Source: Burkholderia sp. S171
GTDB lineage: Bacteria; Pseudomonadota; Gammaproteobacteria; Burkholderiales; Burkholderiaceae
Length of the DNA: 64,000 nucleotides
Assembly: GCF_009766085.1 (NCBI RefSeq)
Contig: NZ_LMUF01000038.1
Span: forward strand, 173,867-237,866
Direction of reading: 5' to 3'
Below the pieces are notes generated by a model, which saw only the letters and a list, made by a program, of their open reading frames with translations, was not told the DNA's origin and did no database searches. Of this stretch, positions 9,126 through 18,910 are shown piece by piece (within the stretch, counting starts at the first letter, position 1; each line of letters opens with the position of its first letter). The translations under genes and the position numbers were made by a program.

Positions 9126-9569
9126 TCATAGTTCCAACTGCAGGACGGGTCGAGTCCATGTGATTCTTCCCGCAGCTTGTTGAACTCCAACCCGCTGTGC
9201 GCCCATTCGCTCGTAGAAGCCCAAGGATGGAGGGTGGGACACGATCTTCACATGCCTCGCCCCCAACGCTCTGGCGCGATCCCGCATGTGACGGAAAAGC
9301 GCGTTTCCAACGCCCTTGCCTTGCGCCGCGTCCGCGACAAACATCAAGTCCAATTCCACGGCCTCGCCAACGATCAAACTGTAGAAGCCAAGTAGTTGTC
9401 CACGACCTTGCGCAACGAAAATTTCATCTCGGGCGATCTGCTCCGGTGAAACGACATAGGCACTCAACATCGCCGCAAACATGCCCGAGTAAGCCGATGA
9501 TGATCGCATCAAGGCGGTTAGCGCTTCGGCGTCTGCTGCTATAGCTCTTCGAATATTCTGACGGTCCAT
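9126..9569 (-). CDS. GNAT-family N-acetyltransferase
   Basis: A 147-residue protein with the GNAT fold. The central strand (AVELDLMFVADAA) is followed by the acetyl-CoA pyrophosphate loop QGKGVGNALF at about residues 84-93, and then the YERMGAQR segment near the C-terminus. The substrate is unknown. A good ribosome binding site (AGGGGGA) stands about nine bases upstream of the ATG. The gene sits between two direct copies of a 16-bp resolvase half-site (9098-9113 and 9630-9645), so it may have entered as a resolvase-mobilised passenger. It might be a toxin-type GNAT, but no partner antitoxin is visible. Confidence 0.85.
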   Translation of the reverse strand: MDRQNIRRAIAADAEALTALMRSSSAYSGMFAAMLSAYVVSPEQIARDEIFVAQGRGQLLGFYSLIVGEAVELDLMFVADAAQGKGVGNALFRHMRDRARALGARHVKIVSHPPSLGFYERMGAQRVGVQQAAGRITWTRPVLQLEL

Positions 9570-9614
9570 CTAATAGCATCCCCCTAAAAAACGCGGTTTC
9601 CGGCTTGCGTCCCA

Positions 9615-9645
9615 GATCGCGAGACTTAAAAGTTACGCGACATGC
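9615..9645. repeat. Second res site-I-like sequence, direct repeat of 9083-9113
   Basis: The right half (AAGTTACGCGACATGC, 9630-9645) is identical to 9098-9113 and in the same orientation, exactly 532 bp away. The left half (GATCGCGAGACTTA) is diverged but keeps the TCGCG core. Together they flank the GNAT gene. Confidence 0.65.
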
Positions 9646-9805
9646 AAGCCGGAGACAGCCATGAGGCAGTTCAAACGGCGCGTCCCGCTCATCAATGGGT
9701 GGTGTTAGCGGCGGTGTATATCTGGCACTAGACGGCGGCGCAAGGTTGAGTAGGAGCGCCAACGAGTGGGAGTCGTTACCGGCGCCTACTATCGAGTGAT
9801 GGTCA

Positions 9806-10024
9806 TCAGAATGGATCGTTGACGTCGTTCAGGTGAGCGTTCACGGGAGGGCCGCGTTGTTCGTGCAACTGTTCGTGCAATTGGACCTGATAGTGCATGC
9901 AGATTCGCTCGCGTAGATCGTCGATGAGTTCGACGACGGCGAGCGCTTGATCGGCGGACCAGTCGTCGGGGATCAGGAAGTCGAGTCCACAAGTGATTCC
10001 AGAAGGTAGATGAAGGCGCGTCAT
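9806..10024 (-). CDS. Small protein encoded downstream of istB in the IS21-like element
   Basis: A 72-residue ORF starting MTRLHLPSGITCGLDF, overlapping the istB stop in an ATGA arrangement at 10021-10024, so it is translationally coupled to istB. Its end is hydrophilic, with the near-repeat LHEQLHEQ. No function is recognised; its coupling suggests an accessory gene of this IS21 branch. The coding call rests on the overlap and on codon use like that of istB. Confidence 0.55.
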   Translation of the reverse strand: MTRLHLPSGITCGLDFLIPDDWSADQALAVVELIDDLRERICMHYQVQLHEQLHEQRGPPVNAHLNDVNDPF

Positions 10025-10788
10025 GAGGTCTTCTTCTCGGCCTTTGCCGCACTACGTTTCTTCGTGCGTTGCTCAGCGCGTTCACGCGCCTCCTTCACGC
10101 GATAGGACTCTCCCTCGATCACGACGACTTCCGCACGATGCACCAGTCGATCAACAAGGGAGACGACGCAAGCCGCGTTCGGAAACACCTCATGCCATTC
10201 GCCAAACGGTCGATTGGTCGTGACCACCGTTGATGCAACCCCGTATCTCCTGCTGACGAGTTCGAACAGCAGATCCGCGTGGCGGTTCGAGTATGAGAGG
10301 TAACCGACCTCGTCGATCACGAGGACGTCGGGCGCGGCATAGCGGTTCAGTCGGCGGCGCAAGGCCGAATCGCTATCGAGCGCGGCCAGTTCACCGAGCA
10401 TCTGGCCGGCCGTCGTGAACAAGGCCGTGTGGCCATGCACGATTGCCTGATAGGCGAGATTGAGTGCCAGTGTCGATTTGCCGACGCCGTTTGGGCCTAT
10501 CAGCACGACGTTCGCGGTGTCCTTGACGAACTCAAGCGCCATCAACTCTTCGACAACGGCGCGATCGCACCGCTTGGGCCATGCCCAGTCGAAGTCGCAC
10601 AGCGGTTTGAAGCTGCCCAGATGGGCATCGCGGATACGTCGCTCCAGAGAACGGCGTCCGCGCTCGTCCTCTTCCCACTGCAGCAATGGCGCGACCCACG
10701 GCTCGGCCACCACATCGGGCCAGTGTGCTATGAGTCCATACAGGCGCAAGGCGTGTGCGCGGTTTTGCAGATCATCAGGCGAGCTCAT
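10021..10788 (-). CDS. istB: IS21-family helper ATPase IstB
   Basis: A 255-residue AAA+ protein with Walker A GPNGVGKST (about residues 98-106) and Walker B VLVIDEVGYLSY (about 154-165), as in IstB and DnaC-like helpers. IstB activates the IstA transposase and selects targets. It overlaps the 3' end of istA by 14 bases, the normal IS21 arrangement. The frame is intact and of normal length, but the partner istA is broken, so this copy is probably immobile unless complemented. The C-terminus is rich in Lys and Arg. Confidence 0.93.
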   Translation of the reverse strand: MSSPDDLQNRAHALRLYGLIAHWPDVVAEPWVAPLLQWEEDERGRRSLERRIRDAHLGSFKPLCDFDWAWPKRCDRAVVEELMALEFVKDTANVVLIGPNGVGKSTLALNLAYQAIVHGHTALFTTAGQMLGELAALDSDSALRRRLNRYAAPDVLVIDEVGYLSYSNRHADLLFELVSRRYGVASTVVTTNRPFGEWHEVFPNAACVVSLVDRLVHRAEVVVIEGESYRVKEARERAEQRTKKRSAAKAEKKTS

Positions 10789-12033
10789 CAGTGCCTCCCG
10801 TGATCTGGTCGTAAATGTCGAGCCGATGGGGTGTCACCAGCGTGTCCTTCTTGCGCACGTGTTCCGGCATCGGGATGGCCACTGGCGGAGGCAGCTTGCG
10901 CGCCTCGCGCCGGCGCTCCAGCGCTAGACGTACCGGATTCGGGTGAGGCGCCGCACCACTGGCGAGAGTCTCCTCAATGGCCGCCTGCAGTTCGGAGGCA
11001 CCATAGCGGTCAAGCAGGCGCAGTAGATTGGCTGTGATGTTGCCCAGGTTGCCGCCTCGTTCAGCGGCGCGCAGCATCAGCGTCTGGCTGGCCGGTGCCG
11101 CCTGGGCCAGATGGTCGAGGCCTCGATGGTGACGGGCCTCGCGTTTGCGTGCAACGAGGGCGTCGATATGTGTGGCAATTTCGATCTGTGCGCCACGATC
11201 GTAACTTCGCACATGGGTGGCGAGCAGATCGGCACCGTCGAGAATGCGTACCTGGTGCGGATTGGCCCGTACTGTGAGCGTGCGCCGCACGTGCGTATGC
11301 GGGATTGTGTAATCGTTCAGGTCGAAACGTACGTAAGGGGTCTTGTTGACCTTCACGGCCAGTTGCAGCTCGCACGGATACGGATTCGCCGGCAAGGCGA
11401 GCAGGCTGGGCTGTTCGCGGGCGAAGGCCTCACGCACGGTGATCGTGGGCTCTTCCCGGCACGGTCGATCAGCCGCAGGTCCAGCGCACCAGAGGGCGGC
11501 CTGAGCATTGAGGTCGTCAAGGTCGACGAATTTGCGCGCGGCAAAGAAATTCTCGCGTACAAACCGTATAGCCCTTTCGACGCGACCCTTCTCATTTCCT
11601 CGGTATACGGCCACGGGACGGGGCTCGTAGCGATGATGCGCGGCGAACGCGAGCAGCGTCGGGTTGAAGCGGATCGCGTCGCCCCGACGTTCGAGCACTG
11701 CGCTTTTAAGGTTGTCGTACAGCACGACCCTTGAGACACCGGACCATGCCGCGAAGGCCCCGGCGTGACCGGCCAGGAAGCTGTCCATGCGCGCATCGAG
11801 GAAGAAGTGCAGTAGATCTGTCGCGACCACGACAGCACCATCACGAAGGCCATCAGGGGTCGGCGCGCACGGCCGATCTGCAGGTGGCCGAAGCTCCCCC
11901 AGTCGCATTGAGCTTGCTCCCCAGGCAAGGTGCGAAGCCGAAGGTACGCCTCGGCCACCGGGCGCGGACGATGAAGCGAAACCAGGTGTCTGAAGTGGTG
12001 CTGACCGCCGCGGTAGCCGCGCTCATAGACCAT
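10775..12033 (-). pseudogene. istA: IS21-family transposase IstA, 5'-truncated and frameshifted
   Basis: The C-terminal 350 residues ([14 protein letters not shown] onward) are in one frame, while the preceding part ([10 protein letters not shown] through [10 protein letters not shown]) is in another. The frames rejoin if one C is added between ATCTAC and TGCACTTC on the coding strand near 11817, restoring the usual family sequence [17 protein letters not shown]. The N-terminal third of a full IstA (about 500 residues), with the helix-turn-helix and first catalytic Asp, is missing: the frame meets a stop just upstream of 12033, where unrelated IS sequence begins. The element has therefore lost transposition function. 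Confidence 0.88.
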
Positions 12034-12081
12034 CGGGCGAGGTTCAACGCTGCGTTACACATGCGAGGGACGAAGAATAAT

Positions 12082-13597
12082 GCGGGATAATATGGCCCCA
12101 TTTTCAACGCCACATCGCCATGAATCAATCCGTTTGCGCTGCCCCCACAAAAGTGGCTACCAACGAACGCAAGATGATGGCCGTTCGGGCTTTGGCGGGT
12201 GCAGAACCCGTGCCGCGCTGGATGACCTCTTTTCGACTGAGCAGACTGACGACCAGAACAAGGTGCTTTTCTCGTTGTCGGTCACCAAACGATGGCTGGA
12301 GCAGGCCACGCTTGGGCTGACGATGATCGCTCATGCCTCGATGCGCGGTGTCGTGGAATTCATGCGCGATGTGCTGGGCGTGTCCATCAGTCTGGGCACC
12401 GTGCACAATATCCACCAGCGGGCGGCGCAGCGCGCCGTCGTCATCAACGACAGCGTTGACCTGTCGGCGATCCGGGTGGGACTGCACGATGAGCTTTTTC
12501 AGGGCTCGCAGCCCGTGCTCGCCGGCATCGACGCCGCCTCGACCTATTGCTATCTGCTGGCCGCCGAAGACCATCGGGACGGTGACACCTGGGCCGTCCA
12601 TCTGCTCGACCTTCAGGCGCGTGGACTGAATCCCGATTACACGATTGCCGACGCCGGCACGGGTCTGCGCGCCGGCCAGAAACTCGCCTGGCCCGGTATT
12701 CCGTGTCATGGCGACGTGTTCCACATCCATCAGCAGTTCGAAACCCTCGTCAATATCTGGGCACGCATCGCCAGCGGCGTACGCTCGCTACGCGAAGCCC
12801 TCGAAGCCCGGCTCGCCAACCCGCGCCGGCGCTGCCAAGATCACCTGCTCGTGGCTGAGCTGGTCGCGCTTCGCCAGCTTGAAGCGCGCTCGTCTCAGCG
12901 GGCGGACGACCTGCGCACCCTCGCCCAGTGGCTCGAACGTGACATTCTGTCGCTGGCGGGTCCTGAGCGGGCCGCCCGTCAGGAGCTGTTCGACTTCATC
13001 GTCGATGAACTTCATCAACGTGAGCCTGAAGATCCATCACGCATCGGCACGATGCGCGTCGCCCTGCAGAACCAGCGCGACGTCCTGCTCGCCTTCGCCA
13101 GGGTGCTCGATGACAAGCTGGCCGCCATCGCGCGCGCAGCGGCAGTGCCGGACTTTCTGGTCCGCGCAACGTGTCTGCTGCATCGCAAGCCCGACACTTC
13201 TGGCACCTTCTGGCAAGGCTGGAACCGGCTGCATGCCGCCATGGGGCGCAAGTTCTACGGGGTCTGGAGCGCGGTCTCGCAAGCCATGCAGAGCACGCCA
13301 CGCAGCAGCTCGCTGGTCGAAAACCTCAATTCCCGGCTGCGCAACTGCCTGACGCTGCGGCGCCATCTGAACGGTAGCCGCGCCTGGCTGGGCCTGCAGC
13401 AGTTCTTCTTCAATCACCGCCGCTTCATGCGCAGCCGGTGCAGCGAGCGGATCGGCAAAAGTCCGCGTGAAGCGATGACGGGAGAAGAGCATCCTCACTG
13501 GCTGACGCTGCTCGGACTCGGGCCGCTTCAGCCCCGGCAAAGTTGATCGCCTGAGGTTGCAGGCCTAGAACTAATTCGCATTACATATTAATCCTGC
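12082..13597. mobile_element. Insertion sequence carrying the frameshifted transposase; approximate ends
   Basis: A short imperfect inverted pair flanks the gene: GCGGGATAATATG at 12082-12094 and its near-complement CATATTAATCCTGC at 13584-13597, one mismatch plus one gap. These are candidate ends only. No target duplication could be confirmed. Confidence 0.4.
12120..13546 (+). pseudogene. DDE-type transposase interrupted by an early frameshift
   Basis: The natural start appears to be the ATG at 12120 (MNQSVCAAPTKVATNERKMM), whose frame runs to EPVPRW at 12219-12221. From there the downstream frame (DDLFSTEQTDDQNKV onward) is open to 13546. One added base at about 12220 joins them into a 475-residue protein. 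The body looks like an RNase-H-fold transposase: GIDAASTYCYLL carries a first acidic residue, DAGTGLRAGQ a second, and SLVENLNSRLRN the glutamate region near the C-terminus. I cannot name the IS family with certainty. Without the join, the body would start at an upstream in-frame ATG at 12080 with an unrelated N-terminus. The gene abuts the truncated istA, so it probably inserted there. Confidence 0.75.
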
Positions 13598-13776
13598 CTG
13601 AAAACGCAGGACAGTTCAGCTCGTCGGTGTAACGCCAAAAACACGCGTTTTGAACCACGCCGGAAGACCTCTAGATAGCAGACACACGCAGACACACGCG
13701 GCTTTGCTGAGTGAACACCGCGTGAATCGTCATCGCCGCCCGGCAGGCGATGTTGCGGCACACATCGCGGCACACA

Positions 13777-16700
13777 TCACTTGACGCCTGTGCAATATCG
13801 CAGAAGTTCCTCAAGCGATTTGCCATCCGGGAACAGCTTCTTGAATGTATCTGTCTGCAGTTGACGGCCGATCAGGTAGCCCAGCTTGCGATAGCTCTCG
13901 AATTGCGCTTCGTCGAACCATTGATCGAGCGTGGTCTGCTGCGGAAAGGTCGTGTTGGTCAGCGCGTAATTCATGAGATCGGATGCGCTGGAAATGACAT
14001 CCTTTGTCAGCGTGGGCTTGATCAAAAGCAGCGTGCCCTTGAACGCAGGCGCCTTCGTGCCCGTGGTGATCGCGGGATAGTTGATGACACCATCCACCAC
14101 ATACGCGCCGCTTTGCGGCGGCGGCCGCTTGTCGGGCAGGTCCTTAAGCCGCAGCGGGTCCACATCGATGACAATGTCGACGCCGAAATCGGCCGAGCAC
14201 TTGCGAATCGTATCGGCGAGATCATCGAAGCGCAGCGGCGCGTCCTCGCCGCAATCGCATACGACAATCACCTGGGTCCGCCTGCGCACGAGCTCGTAGA
14301 GTCCGAGATTATCGAAATGCCCGCCATCGGACAGGTAGAGGTAGTTGGAATCGCCATTCGCGTGACCGAACAACTCGTTGATGTAGAGGGTTCCGCTGAA
14401 CACCGGGTTCGGCGAGACTGGTTTTTCCAACGCATAGCGGACCGGGTTCGGACACCATCTGCCCAGACGCACGTTGAACATCGTCAGCAGGAACGCCACG
14501 CCCGGGTCGGTATGAAAACCCCAGTTGGGACTCGCCGCCGCGCCCGAGATCGCCACGGCGCCGCCGAGCATCGGCCCGACATCGAAAAGCGTCCCAACTT
14601 GCCTTGTCGTGCTGCGTTCGTGGCCGCCTCGGGACTTCCCGCGCATGTAGTCCGCGGTCGGTAAGAAGGTGCCCGCTTGCTCCTGCCCGGAGACATAAGC
14701 CTGTGGCAACCCGAACCCGCAATAGCGCGGCGAGAAGAAGAAGGAGCCGCCCTTGCGTTGCTGCCAGGCAAGGTTCTCGCCTTCGGTCAGGTTCACGGTC
14801 GTGTTCAGAATGTGATACGGCCGCTGGACGAATGTGCCGGTCGCTTCAGGCGAAGTCCTGCGCGCGGCCAGCTGATCGAGCGGAATATCGTCGGCGGGGT
14901 CGAAGCCGGTGAACGGGTCCGGCTTGCGCGTTTTCAACGCACTGCGGGACGCACCGAGATAACAGCGAATCAGACGGTTGCGATAGAAGTTATGCAGCGA
15001 AAACAGATTGACGTCCACGCGCAACGCCAGCAACGTCCACGCACCCGCCACGCCGGCCATAGCGATCAGGACAGCAGGCACGTAGGGTCCGGCAACAGGA
15101 TGTCTCGTCTGCTCCGTCATTTCGTTCATCATCGCGTCGAGCACGCAAAGGTACGCCTGCGATTGGCCCTTCGCCGGCTCGACGCATGCGTGCACCGCCT
15201 CGCGCGCGTGCAGCGCGGACTGCCAGATCTCGTGGATCGCGTACGAAAGCAGGATCATTAGCCCCACCATGAAGACATAGGGCACCACGACCAGCACGCG
15301 TTCGGTCCAGGACGGCCCCTCGCCGCTCGTCTTGGCCGACGCGCCCTTCAGGACGCCCCACAGCGACGCCAGCAGCCATGCCGCACCGCCGGCTCGCGCC
15401 CAGTTCTCGCCGAAGACCACGAGCGCCGGCCCATACACCGACACCACGAATATTCCACCTACGAAAACGATGATGGCGATCAGCCAGCCGCCGTAGCGAG
15501 CCCACCATTCCTGCACTTCGTACTCGAACATGCGGCCCACGAGCCCGAGATGCACGACGATGATGAGCGAGAGCACGCTCAGAATAAGAAACGGCGCAAC
15601 CGAAATCGCGACCCACAGGGTCGCGTCCACCGCTGAAGCGTCGCCGCCGAACGTCGCATAGGCGGCGCTGACAAGACCCCGCACGAGCCACAGCGCGAAT
15701 CCTCCCGCCCCTCCGGCAAGCAGTCCGAACAACACGATCCAGATGCGATTACGCTGGCGCGCAGCGCCGTTGCCATTCGCCGCAACGGAGGGCTCCGGCT
15801 TCGGCTCCGGCTCCGGCTTCGGCTCCGGCTTCGGTTCGTGCGCCGGCAAATCGAAGGCGACGCTCTTGCGCTCGGCGGGAATCAGTATCGAGCCGACGCC
15901 GAAGATGAACAGGAAGACGAGTATCCAGTGCACGGCGGTATCAGCCCCGGCGGGCGTCTTAAGCGTCGCGAGGATCGCCATCGCCACTGCCAGGATGAAG
16001 GAGGCGACGACGCCGGGCGCAAGGATCAGCCATAGCACAAAGCCCGTACTGCCGGTGAGCTCGCTGTCCCCGGAGTTCATGTTGCGACGGATGGCCCAGA
16101 TGCTTAGCCACAGCAGCACGCCCACCAACGCGAGCATGCCGGTTACCGTCTGGCCGGCCGCCTGCGCGGCCTCGCGCGCGGCCAGATGCTGCGTCAAGCT
16201 CGCCAGAAAGAAAACGGCCCTCGGCACCAGCAGCAGGAAGCTCATCAGCAGGATGAGCATGCCCTGGATCAGCGTGAGATTGCGCAGATAGGCAGCGATG
16301 GCGGCGAGCGTATCGGTGCTGAGCAGGCCGAGCCTGGGCGTCAGGTAGTTGCTGTACTCGCGCAGGAAGACGATCGACGGATCCTCTACGTCCTTCTGGC
16401 AGCCGTTCTGGGTCGGACTGAGTATTTCCTCCAGTTCAGCCGGTGTTCCGGACGGGCAACGGCGATAAATCTGCGCCGAAAGCCACCCGCCGATATAGCC
16501 GCCGCCGGACACGGTCGAAAGATAATCGAAGTGGCGCAGCAGCTTGTTCTCGGACAGCGACTGAATCACGCCCAGACAAAACGTCGCGCTGCGGATGCCG
16601 CCGCCCGACAGCGCAAGCCCCGTGAGCCGAGTCCCGCCCGCTGAGTTCGCAGCGGGAAGCGCGCCCATATCGAGCGCATTTCTCGTGAGATCGATGTGCT

Positions 16701-16779
16701 TGATTTCGTCCTGCATCACCGTTTCGAACGCAATACCCGCTCCGTCGTTCTTCGGCGCTTGCGCGTCAGGAATTGTCAT
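13777..16779 (-). CDS. Membrane patatin-like phospholipase, 1000 residues
   Basis: The oxyanion loop ALSGGGIRSATF lies at residues 56-67 and the nucleophile motif STVSGGGYIGGW (S91) at 88-99. The catalytic Asp is in the DGG motif (YLSDGGHFDN, D818), so the Ser-Asp dyad is complete but split by about 720 residues. This insert contains at least seven hydrophobic segments (about 170-620) and a KPEPKPEPEPKPEP linker, so the catalytic halves must fold together around a membrane domain. Patatins hydrolyse acyl esters of phospholipids. No signal peptide is visible. The preceding gene encodes another lipase-type hydrolase on the same strand, suggesting a pair. The ATG start lies just ahead of the conserved region. 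Patatins can be T6SS effectors or lipid-turnover enzymes; the distance from the T6SS genes (14 kb) leaves that open. Confidence 0.88.
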   Translation of the reverse strand: MTIPDAQAPKNDGAGIAFETVMQDEIKHIDLTRNALDMGALPAANSAGGTRLTGLALSGGGIRSATFCLGVIQSLSENKLLRHFDYLSTVSGGGYIGGWLSAQIYRRCPSGTPAELEEILSPTQNGCQKDVEDPSIVFLREYSNYLTPRLGLLSTDTLAAIAAYLRNLTLIQGMLILLMSFLLLVPRAVFFLASLTQHLAAREAAQAAGQTVTGMLALVGVLLWLSIWAIRRNMNSGDSELTGSTGFVLWLILAPGVVASFILAVAMAILATLKTPAGADTAVHWILVFLFIFGVGSILIPAERKSVAFDLPAHEPKPEPKPEPEPKPEPSVAANGNGAARQRNRIWIVLFGLLAGGAGGFALWLVRGLVSAAYATFGGDASAVDATLWVAISVAPFLILSVLSLIIVVHLGLVGRMFEYEVQEWWARYGGWLIAIIVFVGGIFVVSVYGPALVVFGENWARAGGAAWLLASLWGVLKGASAKTSGEGPSWTERVLVVVPYVFMVGLMILLSYAIHEIWQSALHAREAVHACVEPAKGQSQAYLCVLDAMMNEMTEQTRHPVAGPYVPAVLIAMAGVAGAWTLLALRVDVNLFSLHNFYRNRLIRCYLGASRSALKTRKPDPFTGFDPADDIPLDQLAARRTSPEATGTFVQRPYHILNTTVNLTEGENLAWQQRKGGSFFFSPRYCGFGLPQAYVSGQEQAGTFLPTADYMRGKSRGGHERSTTRQVGTLFDVGPMLGGAVAISGAAASPNWGFHTDPGVAFLLTMFNVRLGRWCPNPVRYALEKPVSPNPVFSGTLYINELFGHANGDSNYLYLSDGGHFDNLGLYELVRRRTQVIVVCDCGEDAPLRFDDLADTIRKCSADFGVDIVIDVDPLRLKDLPDKRPPPQSGAYVVDGVINYPAITTGTKAPAFKGTLLLIKPTLTKDVISSASDLMNYALTNTTFPQQTTLDQWFDEAQFESYRKLGYLIGRQLQTDTFKKLFPDGKSLEELLRYCTGVK

Positions 16780-16870
16780 CGCCCGCCTCGTTCGTTTAGA
16801 ACTGCAATTGTTTTTTCTTCGCGCCCGGCTCAGAGCGGCGGATACGCGGCCGCGAGGGATGATCGGCGCC

Positions 16871-16924
16871 TTAAGCCCTTAAGCCCTTAAGCCCTCAACC
16901 CCTCACCCCCTCACCCCTCACCCC
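16871..16924. repeat. Short degenerate tandem repeat between two hydrolase genes
   Basis: Three perfect TTAAGCCC units are followed by four TCAMCCCC-like units of 7-8 bases. The run overlaps the stop codon of the lipoprotein hydrolase (16918-16920) and, read on that strand, supplies serial in-frame or near-frame TGA and TAA codons. It looks like slippage-generated low-complexity sequence. Confidence 0.8.
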
Positions 16925-18516
16925 TTTTCGCACTCTTGAGGCGGCGGGGGTTGACGGGGTTGATCAGGTTGATCGGTCTGATTGCCTGGAAGATCGGTAT
17001 CGCCGAACATCTGGCGCACGACATCGAGGAGCGCGGGATTCATCACGTCACCGTGTCCATTGATGATGCTCGGCTCCGCCCTGATGTTCCACACGAGCGT
17101 CTGCGCATTGTTCTCACCCTCCTGCTGGTTGACTTCAAGCGTGGCTCCGCCGCAAAACGTGCGCTTCCATGTCGCTGGAAAAGTCGCGGAGGCGTTCAGT
17201 CCGGCGATAAAGTCTTGCGACTGTTTCACCTCACGCGTCTTGTTGTCCTTCACGGCCTGCTCGAGGTCCTGGTTCGTGAGTGTCAACAAGGCGCTGCCCG
17301 GCTTCCATCCTTCGCAAACCGCGTTTGCCGCCGGCAATGCGTTTTGCGCGCCGGCGCCGGTTGCCTCTGATGCAGGACCATGCAGCACATGGGTGACATA
17401 GCGATCCATGTTTCCCGGTGTACGCTTGATTGCGGTTGCCTGATCGGATGATGAAGCCGGGCGCTCGAAGAGCGTATTCAAGAAGCGCCCGGCGGGAAAT
17501 GCCATGCCGGTGGCGAGGTCGGTCTCGGACGTGATCGACACCAGCACCGGCGGGACATAGCACTTGTGCTGCTGACGGTTCGCCACGCGATAAAGCGCCT
17601 CAAACCTCGATGCCTCGAATGCGGGGTTCACGAGCACGATCAAGTCGGCGACACGCTCTGCCTGGGCTTCTGCCGCGCGGTCCTTCGACTCGTTGCCGCC
17701 CGAGTGCAACGGCGGCAGTCCCGCGAGATCGCTTTGCGCCGTGAGCGACTCGATCAACGGGCCGGATGTGGCGGCGTAAAGAATCAGTCCACCGAAGCTG
17801 TGCCCGATCATCAGTGTGCGCATGGCGGGGCGCCGGTGCTCTCCGAGCGCCTGCAAGTTGAAGTAGCGCTGCATGCTTCGCAGTCTTGCAAACAGCTCGC
17901 GCACGGAGCCGGTGGAGACGCGCGACGCCGCGTCCTTGCGGCTCCAGAAAGAGAGATCGAGCCCCGGATCGGGCACGAGCCACGGCTTTCCGCGCCATCC
18001 GACATAAATGCCGATGACCTGACGCTTCGCGGACTGATACAGCTCGTCCGAGGCCGCGCGTTCGAGCAAGCGGCGGAACTTCATCACGTTGTCGTCATCC
18101 GATTGCGCGCTGTGCTTCCAGCCGTGTACGAACACGATCACCTTCAGGTCCGTCTTCGCGCGGAGATGCTGCTTCAAGTCGTCCATCAGCGCGTCGATCT
18201 GTTGCGCCGAATGGTCGACGCCCGCGCCCGGCGCTGCGTCCGACGGCGATGCCGCTGTCGCATCCGAAGCCGTTGCCGGTTCAGGATGCAGCCAGCCTTG
18301 ATCGTCGAATTCCACGTAATGCAGCTCGTATTTGCCATCGACGAGCTCCGGCGTACGATTGTCACACCCGGCGTCTGTGTTGCCATTGCGGTCGGCGGGA
18401 CATTGGGTTTTGTCCAGCCAAGGATTCACCACATTGGTCCTGTACGCTTCATGCGACGCGCAACCAAAAAGCATCGCAGTCCCGAGAAGGGCGAGCATTG
18501 CCGTCTTTGTACGCAT
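16918..18516 (-). CDS. Lipoprotein with alpha/beta-hydrolase (lipase/esterase-like) domain
   Basis: About 532 residues. I chose the ATG at 18516 because it is preceded by GAGGAACAGCGT and gives a lipoprotein signal (MRTKTAMLALLGTAMLFGC) with lipobox LFGC and lipidated C19; the frame stays open 51 codons further upstream. The core shows the oxyanion motif IVFVHGWKHS and the nucleophile elbow MIGHSFGGLILYAA (GHSFG), so a Ser-type hydrolase acting at the outer or inner membrane surface is likely. An Asp-rich, Pro/Ala-rich linker follows the first 100 residues, and the C-terminus ends in a short proline-rich stretch. It is upstream of the patatin gene (139-bp gap, same strand), so the two may be co-transcribed. 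The substrate is unknown. Confidence 0.85.
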   Translation of the reverse strand: MRTKTAMLALLGTAMLFGCASHEAYRTNVVNPWLDKTQCPADRNGNTDAGCDNRTPELVDGKYELHYVEFDDQGWLHPEPATASDATAASPSDAAPGAGVDHSAQQIDALMDDLKQHLRAKTDLKVIVFVHGWKHSAQSDDDNVMKFRRLLERAASDELYQSAKRQVIGIYVGWRGKPWLVPDPGLDLSFWSRKDAASRVSTGSVRELFARLRSMQRYFNLQALGEHRRPAMRTLMIGHSFGGLILYAATSGPLIESLTAQSDLAGLPPLHSGGNESKDRAAEAQAERVADLIVLVNPAFEASRFEALYRVANRQQHKCYVPPVLVSITSETDLATGMAFPAGRFLNTLFERPASSSDQATAIKRTPGNMDRYVTHVLHGPASEATGAGAQNALPAANAVCEGWKPGSALLTLTNQDLEQAVKDNKTREVKQSQDFIAGLNASATFPATWKRTFCGGATLEVNQQEGENNAQTLVWNIRAEPSIINGHGDVMNPALLDVVRQMFGDTDLPGNQTDQPDQPRQPPPPQECEKG

Positions 18517-18719
18517 ACGCTGTTCCTCGAAGAAGATGTGGCGATTCGAACAAATACGCAAGGCAAATCGCTTCGGTATGGGCGTCGGATGCTCAATTGA
18601 GTCGCAGGCTTCCATTCCATAGAACGAACGGATATCGATGAATTTATATGGATCCGCATCAGCAAGCAAAACAAATGGCGGACAAAGCGTCGACTTTGGC
18701 TGAACAAAACGATGTCAAT

Positions 18720-18760
18720 CGACAATAAATTGCGCCCGCAGGCAATGGGCGCGATTGTCG
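18720..18760. terminator. Imperfect hairpin upstream of the lipoprotein gene, function unclear
   Basis: CGACAAT (18720-18726) pairs with ATTGTCG (18754-18760) and GCGCCC pairs with GGGCGC, with an internal bulge and a nine-base loop. No T-tract follows on either strand, so it is not a typical intrinsic terminator; it may be an operator or an RNA structure in the leader of the leftward gene. Confidence 0.3.
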
Positions 18761-18910
18761 CAACGAAGCTTCTTTAGCTGGAATACTTTGGATATCGAAT
18801 GACATTGATGGCGCTTCAGGATTTCACCGCCTCGCGGCAACCCGTCTTTCAATTGGTAGAAACGCGATGCCGAACTCGTCCCGTCAATCTAATATGCTGA
18901 TTGAAATCTG

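Larger units (their letters stand above)
9806..12060 (-). mobile_element. IS21-family element remnant
   Basis: Contains the small coupled ORF, intact istB and a broken istA. The upstream end was removed at the junction with the next insertion sequence near 12060. The downstream terminal repeat, somewhere in 9650-9800, could not be defined by eye. Confidence 0.75.

Noticed and set aside
16871-16924. Tandem repeat considered as a CRISPR-like array
   Set aside because: Units are only 7-8 bases with no spacers.
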